A DNA stretch of 64,000 nt from Rotaria socialis (GCA_905331475.1 CAJNYU010001939.1:1-64000); one strand, 5' to 3'; shown: positions 45,466 through 60,359, numbered from the stretch's first letter. Numbers and translations: made by a program. Notes: generated by a model from the sequence alone, not told the origin.

Positions 45466-46611
45466 TGGATAGAGATCATTTTCAATAAAAACGTTCTCGA
45501 GTTTTATTAAATAACATGAATAAATGCCGTGCAACTATTTTGCTTCGTTGATGTGAGCAACAATAGTTCTTGTTAGTGAATCAAGAAAAACATCGTTCTC
45601 GTCATATTTTCCTGCATTGAATTCTTCTGGGAATTTTCAAAGGTTGTGAGTGTCTAAAAACAATTAGAGAAAGTCGATCCATGTATCCCAGCTTTGGGGC
45701 ATTCAATCTTTAGTATATTATCTATCATCTGATTTGATTGACTGTTTGGCGTATCTTTCATTGTCGAGAAGAATCTGAAATGATGAGCTGGGTTAGTCAA
45801 AGCCTGTTTACGAGAAGAATATATGTTCAATATCTCTGATAGTCTTATTCAGATTTTATATCAGTATTTTTTGTTTGTTTTTTCTCGTAGTATTATTGGG
45901 CAACATTTTATTACCATTTTTTCCCTTTTTGCTTCGAGTGAAGTGCTTGTCAACACATTACTGTTAGAAGAAAAAGGAGTATTTTTACGTAATTTGGCGT
46001 TGCATTCCGTTGCGGTATTCACAGGTCTCCTTTTTTAATAGAAGTAAAAAAGGTCACAAGCATTCTATTGTTAGTTGTAAAATTATTAATCAAATATATT
46101 TTGTTGAATGAAATCAATATGAACATAGGTGCTGTTTTCTCTTGATCCATATCAATAGGTATCCTTGTGTTGTCTGACTTTTGTCAAATGATGAAAAATT
46201 TTGTTCTGCTTCATTTAAATTAATAAGATTTGTCAATGAAATGCTTTGACGAGTCTAGTTTTCTTTCTCACGAAAATGACTCTAAAATGGATCATCGCAT
46301 GAGCAGAATATCACAACATATTTTCGAATCAAAAAATTACTAAATGTATGATCGAATTAAAGAATCAATTCTAATAACTTTGGCAATGTGATCTTTATCA
46401 TACTGTTTAGATAGATTAAGTTGTAAGTGCAGATATGCACTGAAAACGTAGGTTTCAAGTTCAATTGAAGCAACAGCTCCTACTGTACAGCAAAAAGTAT
46501 GAGTGTAGATAGAGAACAAAAGGGGTTTAAATTACAATTAGGAAACTAGCATCTGTCCAGATTATCTCCTTTTAAATACCAACCTAGATGCACATTTCCA
46601 CTCATGCGCAG

Positions 46612-46627
46612 ACCCACACCCACACCT
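46612..46627 (-). repeat. Interstitial telomere-like motif (CCCACA)
   Basis: ACCCACACCCACACCT is two and a half units of the complement of TGTGGG. The aligned site in NHL unit 1 (about 41060) reads CTTACTCACACCTTC, so the motif is specific to unit 2. Confidence 0.45.
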
Positions 46628-47182
46628 CCAGCAGGTATACTCACGCTAAGAAAGAACCGTAGACCCCAAATTGCCAGCCACCAATATGTTTCATGTAGAT
46701 TAGTGTCTTGTATCAATCAATACTCAGATTAACGTACATTTCCATCAATGCTCACACACATACATTATTACAGATCTCTTATATCGAAGAAATTGACTTT
46801 TATTGATTGAAGATAATAATAATCATCCAGTATTTTGCACTATTTTTAACAAAATTCTTATTCGTTCGTAAGCAGGCGAAAGATTTTCTTTTTGCCTTTA
46901 ACACGCATAAAGTTATAAATAATGGCATTCTTCCGAATGAACCAAAAAATCACACAGGCACACAAACATATATATGTATATACATGAAATTGCTCTTCAA
47001 TCTTTTTTCTCAGCAATTAAAATGATGATAACTCTAAGCTAATAGACATATAATGACAAGTGAGCAAAAAAATAGGTATGAAATTTTCATTTCATGCAAA
47101 GCAAAAAGAAAAAGAGAATATTGCACACGAAAAAAAAAACGCATGATAATAATACTGATGAGATTCTATCGAAAGTGTATAT

Positions 47183-50100
47183 TTAAGAATCCAGAAGGCA
47201 CGATTTGATTTTTTCAGTCCATGTTTGAGCATCTTGAGGTGTTGCAGCAATAAAATTATAAATACGGCGATTTGTATGTAACTAAATCAAAAGAAGATTC
47301 ATAAGAAAAAAAACAATATAAATTCTCAGATCTGTTTTTTTCATACTTCGAAAGCCGCTCGACTATCGAATCGTCTTAAAGCATTTGGAAATGGACCAGT
47401 ATAAGGTAGAATTTCTACAGCATCAGCCAAAAGAATAACGCCTTTTGCTGTTTGATCATCGCTACTGTCGTAATATCGAAGCTAGAAAAACAAAACAAAT
47501 AATTACTAAACAATACAATAGATAACAACGAAATCAAATACCTCGTGTCGTACAGAATCAAGTACAAACCATCGTTCTTTCCATTGTTTTAATAGATGAC
47601 CTCGTTTTCTTAAGTAGCCTTCATGTGTTCGATGTTGTGGACCTGAATTATTTGCAGTAACACTTGACGATGAAAATGGATGTGATAATCCATGGTGATC
47701 ATAAACACCTATAATATCATATTATTCATGTTTATGAAAATCTTCATGAAAATCATTTTTCTTTATAGAAGAAGATTGTTATTTTCTACGGATAGAATTA
47801 AAGTCTATTTTTATCCAATTTTAATAGCCACAAGAAAAACAACTGAATCAATCATAAAGATTTTAATCGATAATAAGAAACAGCTCTACAAAAAAATTAA
47901 CATTTATCTTCAACATTGAAAATGGTCATAGATATATTTTACAAGTGAACGCATAACACTAATCGATCTACCTCTTTGACGTTTATCTACAAGGATTTTA
48001 CTATTGATAGCCATCAAGCTCTAGTGTCCGTGAAACAGATTTTCACGGTTGAACAAATCATTAAAATTACCGCTTCTACGCTATTTATTTCTTCTTCAAA
48101 TATAAACATTATCTGATCGTGTTCGAATTGACATCGCTATAATAGTAGCTATTTGCAAATAGTCTCATTCCGTTGATTTCCCTATGGCTATTAAAATCCA
48201 ACAATACAATATCTAATTAGTTAGTAAAAATACATATGTTTAGATATGCATTTTCTAAACGAGCAACGAAAGTGAATTACTATTTTACCCGCTTTCTCCA
48301 ATAAAACATCAGTAATATCTGGAAACGATGCATATTATTATATTCAGAGGCAAAAGAAAGGCAAAAGCAATAGGGGGAACAAAATTTTCCAATCTACCTG
48401 TCACACTGCCTGTTTCAAAACGTGTTGAGTTAACAACAATTTGAGATTCCGATGATCCATTACCGCCGACTCGTCTGCATGGTTTACATGAAGCGATGGA
48501 TCGACATTTTTCATGGCAAACATTCAAACAATCACGACATTGAAATGCTCGTATTCCATCTATGCATAGAATCATATTTTAGTTATGAAAATGAAAAAAA
48601 AACATATTACTACGAACCATGTGGTGATTTTTTCGAATCAATTAATTCATCGCAAGCATCGCAAATTTGTGGTGTGGAAAATTGTTTAAATTCATACGAA
48701 TGAGAACCATATAGAGATGATGTACGTGTAGACGAAATCGATGATGAAAGTGATCGCTGTGGTTGCAGATAAATTTGAGGAGAACTCATTCGTTTATGGA
48801 CTTCATCTTGTATTGAAAGACGCTAAAAAATTCAGATATCATACTAACGATTTTTCTATCAAAATTCAAGGATTTATCTCTTAGCGTATAGAAGAAAATA
48901 GTGTCAGTAATTATTTGTAAAAAATAGAGAATATATGTTGTTATCAATCAAGAATTTATCTATCTCGAATCTAACGTGAGCTCTTTTTTTCCGAAGTATA
49001 TAAAACGGATCACTTAAACTAAAATAATAACAACAGTTGACTCTTACTATCAATTCTATTGAACGTTGCATGTATCTAGAAGTTTCGTAACATCAAAACG
49101 GATTTTGAAACATACTGCTAAATATTTAGGATAGTTTTATGGGTCTCTCGTCTGAAATATCTCAGTTTGTTGTATTGAGCGGCTAGTCTCAAATTCGATT
49201 CCTATATAAATATCTGGAATCAATCGATTGTCTATGAAAAATTTATATTTTTGCAACTCTTGAATTAATTCTAGAACACCTACCTGTACTTTTTCTCGTT
49301 CAGGTTTTTCAATTTTATCCCAATAGATTTTCCACGATTCACTATTTATATATTGTAAAGTATTCGACATTTCCTAAAGAAAAATCATTCAATGTCTTAC
49401 TTTGTTTTTGAAGCAAAACTAATTTTCTCTTACCGAAACAATTTCATTGAAAAAATCTGGTAAACAAATACTAGTATCATCATAAATAGCTGATATACAT
49501 TTCGTACGTTGTTTTAATTCTGCGTCATTTAAATGTTCTTCATGTTCAGCTACGGCTATATCAAGATCATATGGACAACCTGTTTCTAATGTTTCACTTA
49601 AATAAAAATCCCATATATCAAGGGAGTACATTTTATAGGATGGCCGAAGAATGCAACTATCGTTCGATGGTGAATAAAGAAAATTATAAAATCTTGATGA
49701 TTCTCGATTGACTTTTGTTATATAATCCCAAATATTTATCGTATTACAACGGTACAAACCTAGAAGAGCAACGTTTTCTTCTCGAATAACAAAATAAAGC
49801 AAATGAACTTACCAGTAATATCATCTGTCAACGAATCACGAGTTGTATCAACATACCAATTTCGATCTTTTTTACGTTCGCAATCGCAATCAAGCATAAA
49901 ATTTTTAAACCGATTTGATAAATGATGATAGGCAAGAAACCGAAGATAATATTGATTGAATTCAAATTCGGTTGGATATTGATTCCAAATCTTTTACGAC
50001 AAAAATAGAATATAGTTTGCGTTGAATATTTAATTGAAATTTAAAATTTACCTGATGAACAATATCGAGAAATTGAAGAAATACAGGTGCAAAGCCAGTT

Positions 50101-52566
50101 TTATTTGTTGCAGTTTGATTTGATCGATGAGAAAATCGATGTCCGAACGCAAACCATTCACGTTCAATTAATGTTTGAAATCCTTCGAATGTTCGATAAT
50201 ATGGATCAAGCAATAGTTCGCTGATTGAAACAAGTTGCGCTGCTGTATCCCAACCATCTTCAACACAAATCATTACTGATGATGCATGATCTTCAATGAA
50301 TTGAACAATATATACGCAGACCAATAAGATTTTTTGTAGCTAAACAAGAAACAATTCTAATAAGACAAAACAAAAAACTTGAGTTTAATTCTACTTGATA
50401 AAGCCATCGTGATTCTTCAATAAGTTTATAGAATGACATTGAATTTGGAAGTGTCACTGATGAAATATCAATTCCATTACTATGTGCATGATGATTGGTT
50501 GTTTGCGCAGGCATACTCGGAACACAAGCACGTGTCATTTTTTTAAAACTTGCTTTTATTTGACTAATATCATGAAATTCAAGTGGAAGAAAACAATAAT
50601 TTTGAAATTGTTCAAGACGACCAGTCTAGAAACGAGAAAAATGAACGTTTAAAAGAATATTCATAAAATAATAAACATAATCGTCAGTGGATCCGAAACG
50701 ATTTAGATTGTTCGCTGTAAGAATCATTTTAATTTTTAGCAAAACTCAACTGAGAGGCTCTCGAGATCACTAAAGTTTAAGAAAATCAACTGTCAATGAC
50801 TCCACCGTCGCTGATGATTGCTCGGTTGATATTTTTTTCTGAAACTTACGCGATGTTGAGCTCGATCACCAATAATATAAAGTGGTGAACGTTTATGAAC
50901 TTGTAAAATCGATTCATTAAAATCGATATCAAAATTTGTCGATCCATTTGTTGGACCACCACTCGTTGTTATTGATGATGGTGTTGGCGAATTCATTGAT
51001 GTATAACTTGCAGTTTCACTTCGCGGCAATGTATCCAGATTTGAATGAACATTGACACTCGCTAAAATTATGAATTTTAATACTATCGTACAGAGGCACA
51101 TCATAGATGGATAGCCATTCAAAAGCAATAAGCTAATATGTTGGAAATAGGATATGAAAAATATTTAAGAAAAAAAAAGCGGATGCAAATAGGTACAGGA
51201 ATATCAATAAACATAGGCGATGGTCATCTCATGTGTTTACCAATTGCTGATCGCATGGTATCCGTCAGTGTTGTGCTACTCAAACTTTTGAAAAGTGCAG
51301 AAATTCGTCTTTTATTTATTAATCCACTATTTGGCATAGTTTCATTTTGACTGCTTATCGTTTTTTCTAGAGATGAAAATCAATTTTTTTCAAATGCATA
51401 ACAAAATATTTAGATATTAAACTAGAGATTTATTTTAATATTACCTGTTCGTGGACGATCGTGTAGAACGCGCGTTGGTAGAAGGTTTTGCAAACGATTT
51501 GTTGCTGATTGATGAGGCGTTTTTCGAACGGATAATGGTGTTATATCAGTGGATTCAGGTTCATCACCATCGCCAAGGTCAGTTGAAAACGGCATTTTTG
51601 TTGGCGTTAGTTTTACAATAGCATCAAAATAACGTTCTTGTTCTATACTTGCATTTGTATCACTTGATGAACCTAAATCGTGAAAACGAATTTTATATAA
51701 AAAAAAGCATTTTTTTATAAAAAAATTTATTTGTACTTGAATTTGTTTGTGGTCCTTTAACGAGCAGATTTATAAAGCCTTTATTACAAAATGAAGAACC
51801 GCGTAGTAAAAGAGATTTTGTACGTGGATTACGCCAGACAATAACCGGCACTCTGAATAGAGAAAATCTCATAAATATAAAAAAAAACATTTTGCTGAAA
51901 AGTAACTCACCGTTGAAGTTTATGACATCGTGCTACTTTTTTCACACTTTCATCGAGAATATCTTTGGGTAAAACAAGTACCAATGGATAACTAAAATAA
52001 TAAATAAATACAAGTTTATTTAGTTTTGATTTTTGGAATTCAATAATGACTCGAGATAGAATAGGGAGTGAAAATTAATTTTATTCGAAATCTTGAAATG
52101 ATATCTATCTACTCGAGAATTTGAAAGTCTTGTGTAAATAACTTGAAATCAATAGCAGATTTCTTGAAAGTTAGACTGGTTTCTAAGTATGTGTTTCAAG
52201 ATGAATGAGTTAAAAGTTGAAAGCGACCAAGATTCCTTATACGTATGTAGATTTTCGAAACATTGCTTTTCCTTCCTATGCGAAATCTCTTTCAAAACTA
52301 TACTAAATATTATAATTCGAGGGTGTGAAAGATCAGAAGAACAGTCACGCGATATCATTCCTCGTCTCATTCTCTACTACATAATGGATACAGCTTGATT
52401 CTGAAAGCTCGTTTCTATTTCATTGCCAATTGTAAAATGAAATTAATTTACCTTCTACAAAAACCAAAATTCCGATTAATATGTGATATTCGAAAAGAAT
52501 CATCGCTAGTAGTCATCATCGTATTAGTCGTTGATGTCGTATTCATTCCTAATGCCGAATTAAGTC

Positions 52567-52627
<61 letters not shown>

Positions 52628-55600
52628 GGTATTCGTTGAATTAATTAACTGTTGCCCATTCATATTTAAATTAATATCATTCATATTTGACGAGCCGACT
52701 AATGAAATTGTCGATGTAAGTGATGTAACAGCTGTTGTACGCATTGTTGACCGTGACGATGCAAATGTTGTCACAATAAGACCTTGTCGAACAAAATCCT
52801 TATATACAAAACTGTCGGTGAAACGTTCAAGACTCTTCGTTTCATTTGATATTGTTGCATAATTATTCGAATCATCAATAGTATCTAAATAGCAAATGAA
52901 AATTTCTAATAAAATAAAATCAACTCAGTACAATATCTACTTGATGATCTATCTTCATCTTCATCATCGCTATTATTTCCGACAATTCCTTCATCACATT
53001 CATGTATTGTCGATGGTGTTGTTATATTTGAAACGCCGGTTAATGGCCGTTCGTTATTATGTAACGTGATAGATTTCGGTGAACGTGTATTTGTTAACGT
53101 CAAACTACGTCGAGCCGGCTCAGGTGTACGAATCAGTGTGTTTTGTTGATGTCGAGTTGTACCATTTAAAGTTTTAACGCCAGTTGCACTACTTGTTCCA
53201 TTGGATTTTAATGACATTGTTTGATGTGTTGATAAATCTTTTGGTGGTATAAGCCCTTTCTTGCGTAAAACATTTCGAGCATAACGACCGTATTTTCTAC
53301 AGAAAAGCAATTTATTAGATGAAAACATTCTTTAACAGAATAAAGTATTTACTTGAGTGTTCCATCTTTTTGTTTATTTATAACAGGATTATAATCACTA
53401 TAGATGGAAAAACAGAATGTTTGAAAAACAGACTCTGGATAGCGCTTTTCGACAAGTTTTGTACGAAATTTTTCAATATCATCAACAAGAACTTCGTCAT
53501 CGAAAAAAACTTTGATCAACTAAAATAAAATAATAAAACGATTGGTTTTCTTTTGCTTTCAGATAAAATAGAACAAACTTGAAATGTTGCTGATCGTAAT
53601 TGAATACCATTGTGAAGACAAATATTTGAATTATCAAGGCGAAATTGACCAGAAAGTTTCTTTTCACGAATCAATGAAGAAATCGGAAAAGAGCGAACGA
53701 TAACATAGTCATTTGCAACTAAACAGAGAAACCCCAATATTAAAATAATGTATTTCTTTCAATGAGATCAAATTATCTTTAGCAAAAAGGAAAATTGATC
53801 AACGCGATCCTCAAGGGATTTAATTAAAGAAAAATACAAAGCAGCTGTTGTCATCGTTAATAATAAGAAGACACGTCTAGTGCATACATCAACACAACTC
53901 AAATAAGTCTTCATAGCCTTACGAAAGAACTTTTACATAAATCCAAACTGGCTTTCTAGTTCGAGATCGAATCTTTCTCAACAAAAACCAACGACACTTA
54001 CTAGCTGGATTAACTGGACGACCTTTAAAAATCAATCGATAGTTGGTCATAATTAAAGCTCCTTCTGCTGGTAATAAAGAATTATGCCCAATAAAAAATT
54101 CATCTCGTCCATCGGGCAACAAATATGAACGGAGCGCAATCGATTCTTCATGTTCAAATAATTCCGGTATTGTAACAAAACGTGGTAACAATGGTTTCGG
54201 CATTGGTGCAACACGTCTTGTTTCACGATACACTTTTTCCAGAACTTCTATTTGTATCTGAACAGTTTCTATAAGACAACAACAAGCAAAAACAGAACAT
54301 AGTGAATTGACATTCTAATTAAATTAAATAAACAAAATACGTACGATAAAGTTTTGTGTGTAGACTATTTTTATGTGCTGTATTAACTCCACTCTCATCA
54401 CAAATTTTATCCACAAATTTTTTAACAAAACTAAGTACAAGATCAGTTACTTGGTCATCATTATTTAAATCAAAACCATTTCCACTATCATGTGAGCCAA
54501 CCGTGGATGTTTCATCAACGTCTCGGACACTAAATACATATATAATTATTTAAATATTAATATGAAACAAAAAATTTACTTGAACGGATCATTTGTACTA
54601 TGATAAAAGTCACTTGTAACACTGTCGGCATCACCACTGGTTATATTTGAACTATGATTGTATATTGAATGTCGAAGATTTGTTGAAGACGAAATATCTA
54701 ATGGAAGTTTCATATAAACCATTAATTGAATATAATGAATTGCTAATGCATAAAGTGTTTGTTCTTCAAGATCTTCAATTGTACGTTGCTCTTCAGATGT
54801 TTTTTGTGTATAAAGACGCATTTGCTCGGCGGCTATTTCTAATGCAGTTTTTTCATGTATTGTTATTCCATTTTGATGAGATGAATTTTCATTGGATGAT
54901 TCATTTGTTGTGATTGATATCTATAATAAAACGAAATTAAAATGAGAAAATTTTTTAATTGTTGCTTACTGATCCTTGATGTGTAACTGTATCACTTGAT
55001 GATGTTGATAACGAATCGTTGACTGTTGAAATTTCACTATTTGTTTGATTTGAATCTTCATGTGATAAATACAGATTTCGTATTTGCAGTTGAACATCAG
55101 AATAAAATGCCATTTCCCAAAATTGCATATTCGCCCAGACAGGATGACGTTGAATATCCGTGTAGATAAATTGTGTTGCTTCTTCACTTAATTTCTAAAA
55201 CAAGAAATAACTTTGAAACGCTTCAACAACATTCGATCTAATGAACGCGTTTTGAATATCTCATAGTCGTATAGAGTATCCTAGAAAATCACCTGCCGAA
55301 AAGGGTAAAAGCACTTCTTTTATACATACTCGATGAAATGTTGTTGCTAAAGTAAGCATCATATAAGCAATACCATGCTCATCAATTGATGAAGTTGCCT
55401 GTAAAAAGCAAACAATATAAATTTGGCATTTTTATAATAAAAATTATACTTCAAGAGCACAATTCAGTAAATTAGCAATCATTTCGAATTGTTGATTATT
55501 TAAACGTGGTTTATTTTGTTTTTTATATGATGCCAATTCATTGCATAATGCAATTCGAGCATCTTCATGACTTTTAATTGAATAAAATACAGCCCCGCTT

Positions 55601-58600
55601 GTCTAAAAATAGACGAATATGTTCAGAATATCAAAACAAAAAAATTCAACAAACTTTTTTTGCTTCTGCAATTTTATCATTAAAAATAAAGCCAACACAT
55701 TGTTTTAATACTTCTAAACGACGTGCTGATTGTGAAATATCACTTCGTCCGTTAAGTACATGAATGGGTGTACCCAATTTTACAATACACGGCTGGCTAA
55801 CTCGAGCTGAATAAGGCCTAAAACAAAACAAAAACGTCAACGAAATCGAGGATACAAAAAATACTCATACCGGCTGTTTTGTTGTTTTTTAAGTCCTTCT
55901 TTAATTGCTATATTGACTAGTTCTTTATCCAAATGTGGAAACTCCGATAAACTATCACGCATAAAAGCAGATTGTGATGGTTGTGGTACTTTTTGTGTGT
56001 ATGTTTGTTGTGGTGATGCCGTTTCCTATAGTAAAATATTTTATAAATACAAAAAAATATAACGATGGTGCGCAATCTTTAGTCGACTGGTGCACAACAC
56101 GTCTCTATCAAGAATTTTGTTGGATTGTCAAGCATAACCGACTAGCATTTCCAATCAAAACAAAAACATCATCAACTGAAAACCACCGAAAAGTACGCCT
56201 ACTATCTTAGATAATTGGATTAAAACCGATGATCATCATCTTCGAAATAAATTTATCTTTGTTTTTATTCTTACATTTAATAAAAGTTGATTGGCTAATT
56301 CTTTGATCTGTTCGAAGACAGTTGTAGAATTATTATTATTTGTTATTTGGTCATTTTCACGTTTTAATTGATCATAAATTGATGCATAGACTTCATCGAA
56401 TATGTCACACACTCGAAAAGGTGGACCACGTTCTTCGATAAATTTATGAAATGACATTGAATCAAGTACACGTAACATAAATTCATCTTTGACTAATCGA
56501 TGATGACCAAGAAAACTTGCCTAAAATAAAAAATAAATATGTTTATCGTTTATCATTAAAAATTTACTTTATGAAATGAAATGACTGGTCTTGGATTAAT
56601 ACGAGTAATTAATAGACATGAACGATAACCAGCAAATAATTCAGAAAAAAATCGAACAAAAATTGCACGAATTTGCTTGTCTTTGTTTGATTCTTCTTTA
56701 TATTTTGGATAATCAGCTACTATTTGACTTCCACTGTCTAATTTTAAACTCATGCGACCATTTAATGGAAACGCCAAATCAGCTGCATGAATATCAGGCT
56801 TCAGAATCTAAATTAGAAGTAAAGAATGTCAAAATACGTAGTATTGTAAAGTTCTGGACAGTTTTAACGAAAAACAAAAACAAACAAAGACTCTAAATAA
56901 AATTCAATTTAACTTTTTTCTCTTTTAATTGAAAGGTCGAGTGTAAAAGCAACTCAATGGGCCTTCATCTAGTTAAGAAAAAATAGCACCGTGAAACAAC
57001 GTTGATTATTATTATTACTATTGACGCATGTAGCGACAAAGCCCCCCGTTGACCTTTCTATACTCTATAAACGCATGTCTGCTGTTGCTTATAGAGTATA
57101 TCATATATATTTGTAATCAATAATTACTTGAAATAATGAAGATAATATACGATTGTATGGCTTTTCAGGCATTGCAGCAAGCTTAACATTTTCTGTTAAA
57201 TGAACACTTGCCCCATCTAAATCAATCCATAAGCCATCGAACTAAAGCAAAATAAAAGTTAGGATCGAAAACAAAACCAACACGAGATATTTACATTAGA
57301 TAAAGCTTGTAATTTTTGATCTGAATGAACACCAATTATGAAAGGAGTTGGTGCATCGAGCACTTCAATCAAATCGAATGGAAGCACAGGTATAAATGTA
57401 TAACTAAAATATAAATCAATAAAATAAATGTAATTAAATTTAGCTTTAATCTACCAATATTTAAGTGGATATAAAAGAGACTCCACAGCTTTGCAAGCTT
57501 CTGTTAATTTCCAATAGCTTCGTGAAAAGAATAAAAGTTTTATATCTGACAATGCAGCACAAAATATTGTGACGACATGATCGATTCCTAAAGTTTAAAA
57601 AGAAAAACTTTCATAAATCTGTACAACGAAGAAAATCAAACTTTACCTAATTCCTTAAATAGATTATATACAGATAGGCCAGTACATGGTACTGACGGAC
57701 TAGCAGGCGGTTGTATGACTTGCCGATCATCAGCACCAATTGAAAAACGAAGAGTATGCCCACCTATTTATTTTTCAAAACATAGACTTTATTTGTTTCA
57801 TCTAATTTCATCTGAACATACCAGCTGGCGGCACATTGATATTGGCAAGAATATTGCCAACAATTGTTTCGATTCGAATATCTGACGAAGGTTCGACATA
57901 CATCGTATAGACAATGCCAAGACAATTCTAAAATAAAAATAGATTTTTATTTTTTCAAGACAACATATTAAAATCGTTTAGTATTATGTTTATAAGGATT
58001 CAGCACGACTCACGTATATCGGAATCCAGGAATTAGCCTAGATGTTAATTTCGTTTTTCTAATTTTAATAACTTCAAATTGAATATTGCCTAAAGTTTAT
58101 TTTGTTGACTCGGAACGGAAGAGAAAAATCTACTTGAAAGTACTATTATTGAATAAACAATAGCACTTGTCAATGTATTATATAAGAAAAAAAAACATAG
58201 AACAATGATCAATTTTTTTTCACACTCAAAATGTTTTCTTATTCTTTGCACACGTCAATCAATTCATTATAAATTTTCCGTGTATTTTTCATACTTACTC
58301 TAAATGCTTCGAAACAATCTAATTTTGATGTAAGTACCAAACATTTTGGTGCATACATTTGTGTTCGAGGTATGAGAAAAGCAGTGTCATCAGCTTCATC
58401 ACTGCATGTATTATTTTTGTTCAATAAAGTATTATTTGTTGCTGGGAGAAGTGTTTGATGAAATGTTAAACAAGCACAATAATGTCTTAAACCATCTAGA
58501 TCAGTCAGAATTGATATAAAAAATGTTGGTAATTCATATTTTGGTGTTAATATCCATCCTTGTGGCTGACAAAAATGTATAATACGTGGATTAAATAGAC

Positions 58601-58715
58601 AATCAGGCCAATCTTTATCCGGAAATCGTTGAATTATTTTACCACAGGAACGACCACCACGTTCTTCATCGTGATCATATCCTACCACAAGAAAATAATC
58701 AGCTAAACGTTGCAT
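47183..58715 (-). CDS. Sbf: SBF / MTMR5-13 (DENN-GRAM-pseudophosphatase-C1-PH)
   Basis: Thirty-five exons, phase closing throughout, 2259 aa: 58715-58299, 57927-57822, 57763-57647, 57587-57455, 57403-57295, 57241-57128, 56807-56568, 56520-56275, 56025-55871, 55817-55655, 55602-55450, 55398-55330, 55194-54970, 54920-54580, 54529-54345, 54268-54002, 53718-53579, 53519-53353, 53296-52941, 52884-52452, 51991-51911, 51852-51737, 51672-51445, 51366-51241, 51061-50850, 50625-50395, 50339-50052, 49990-49813, 49759-49434, 49373-49284, 48822-48618, 48559-48398, 47708-47542, 47481-47347, 47281-47183. Order: tripartite DENN (1-470), SBF2 region (~530-750), GRAM (~950-1060), myotubularin (~1190-1980), C1 zinc finger (~2045-2100), PH (~2150-2259). 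In the phosphatase loop the Cys and Arg are Val1736 and Thr1742, so it is inactive, as in SBF1/2. Expected role: Rab exchange factor and scaffold for active myotubularins on endosomes. The start matches the conserved L-A-D-Y-F opening. Confidence 0.95.
52568..52627 (-). repeat. (AAT)20 microsatellite coding for poly-Asn in SBF
   Basis: Twenty uninterrupted ATT triplets on the plus strand lie in exon 20 of SBF and encode a run of about 20 asparagines in the linker before the myotubularin core. Pure codon use means the tract is free to change length by slippage. Confidence 0.9.
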
Positions 58716-60337
58716 GATATTAATGTGCAAGGCATCATCTAAAAAACCGAGATTATTTGCTTGTTTGTCTTCAAATCAATCAATCGAGCATATGTTCGAC
58801 TTGTTTTAGCCCTACGTCACCTGTGACCCTTTCTTTTCCTTCTCTGCATATCCATTCGTTAACAGCTAACAAATCATAAGCTAGCGTTTGTTTATAGAGA
58901 CACAGTAACATAGACAATGAAAACTTCTTCTATATATATATGTATACATCAACGTGAACTTCGGGCCAAATGTTTTTGCTCTGAAAATAAATGCGATATC
59001 ATTCTATCAACACAGATGATTAATATAATATACGTCAAGTTAACGCGCACCAAAAGATATGCCGAATCAACCTGACATGTCGCTAATCATACTTAAGCCA
59101 ATAGTATTTTTCATAGAAAATTGGACAGAGATTTTAACTTTTTATAAATGAAATGCACGTTTCAAATAAAATGATTTCATTCAAATAATTGAACATTGTT
59201 TATAACTGAGAGACATATGTTAATTTGAATCGAAAAAATGATATCAACAAAAACTAAAATATACTATTAAATTTTTAGTACTGCATGCAACCTTGGAAAA
59301 CTGGAGATGGCAAACCAACTCGAGCTAGTGTTTTCTTAAAACTATTGACTTCTGACGTGATCTTCAAGAAAACGTGTCTCAAGTCAAGTAGTTAAAGATA
59401 ATCATTCAATCGTTTTGGTTGGTTTTCGATACGCTGTGAGAAGAGTACATTATTTACGTGATTCACTTGAACTTGTTAATTGATTTAAAAAATGTCTAGT
59501 TGAAAGAAATTTCTTAGAAGATGCCTGCAAATGCAAATAGAGTTTGGATGAACGTTATGGAATTCTATGTTGGTCTCTTCGGGACCCATATTGCCATTTA
59601 CACTCGATGTTGACATTGCAATAGAAACAATCTATTGGTTCCTATTCGGAGTATTTATATATAGTATAAAATAGGTTTGAGTACCACAATTAACATTATT
59701 ATTTTTATCGATCTTTGATTCCGCTTATTTTACCTAAGCTAAATCATTCTCTTATATAAAGCAGTTGATGATTTTGTTGTACGTACTATCTTGTTCGTAG
59801 AACGTTGTAATAAATTATTTCTAGAACTCTTTCTTAACAACACTTTTTTCGTTCTTTGCAAGTACGAAGCGATATATCTAGTAATCATCGAAATGTCGTA
59901 TGTTTCATGACGCTTTCATCGATGTATATCGAGCTTAATTAAGTTTGGATGACATCTGTCAACTGGCACCATCCATCATCTGAAATATCATTCAAATAAC
60001 GAATATACACAACCAAAGATATTTTAGGATCATTCTTTATTAAGACTATATATATTGGCGACGTTACTTCCCAAATAATGTATTGGTTATAAATTAGTTT
60101 CGAACGCTCGATGTTCCTTATTGACAAATTTGTAGACGGTGAGAGAGTAAATCATCGTTACAGCGATACAAATCGATTTCAACAAAAGATAATGACTTTG
60201 TTTTACAGAGCCAAAAGTTTCTTTTTTATCTGTAAAGCAGCGTTAAAAAAATGTAGCCATCTACTTGTGAGATTTAAATAATAAATCTATACCGGTATTC
60301 AGTTCAACAGACATAAAGCTTTTACAGTAAACAGCAC

Positions 60338-60359
60338 AGAGAGAGAGAGAGAGAGAGAG
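60338..60359. repeat. (GA)n microsatellite
   Basis: Eleven AG dinucleotides in a row, uninterrupted. Confidence 0.9.

Larger units (their letters stand above)
44285..47182. other. NHL copy 2 upstream region and SBF 3' flank
   Basis: 44285-46615 aligns with the upstream part of the copy 1 unit except for an AT-rich block of roughly 800 bp (44660-45465) present only here, which looks like an insertion. 46612-46627 holds ACCCACACCCACACCT. From about 46800 on, the complement of TTTATT at 46797 could be the poly(A) signal of the minus-strand SBF gene. Confidence 0.5.

Noticed and set aside
52395..52862. 155-codon plus-strand ORF with a poly-Leu run
   Set aside because: Antisense shadow of SBF exon 20; the Leu run is the complement of the AAT repeat.
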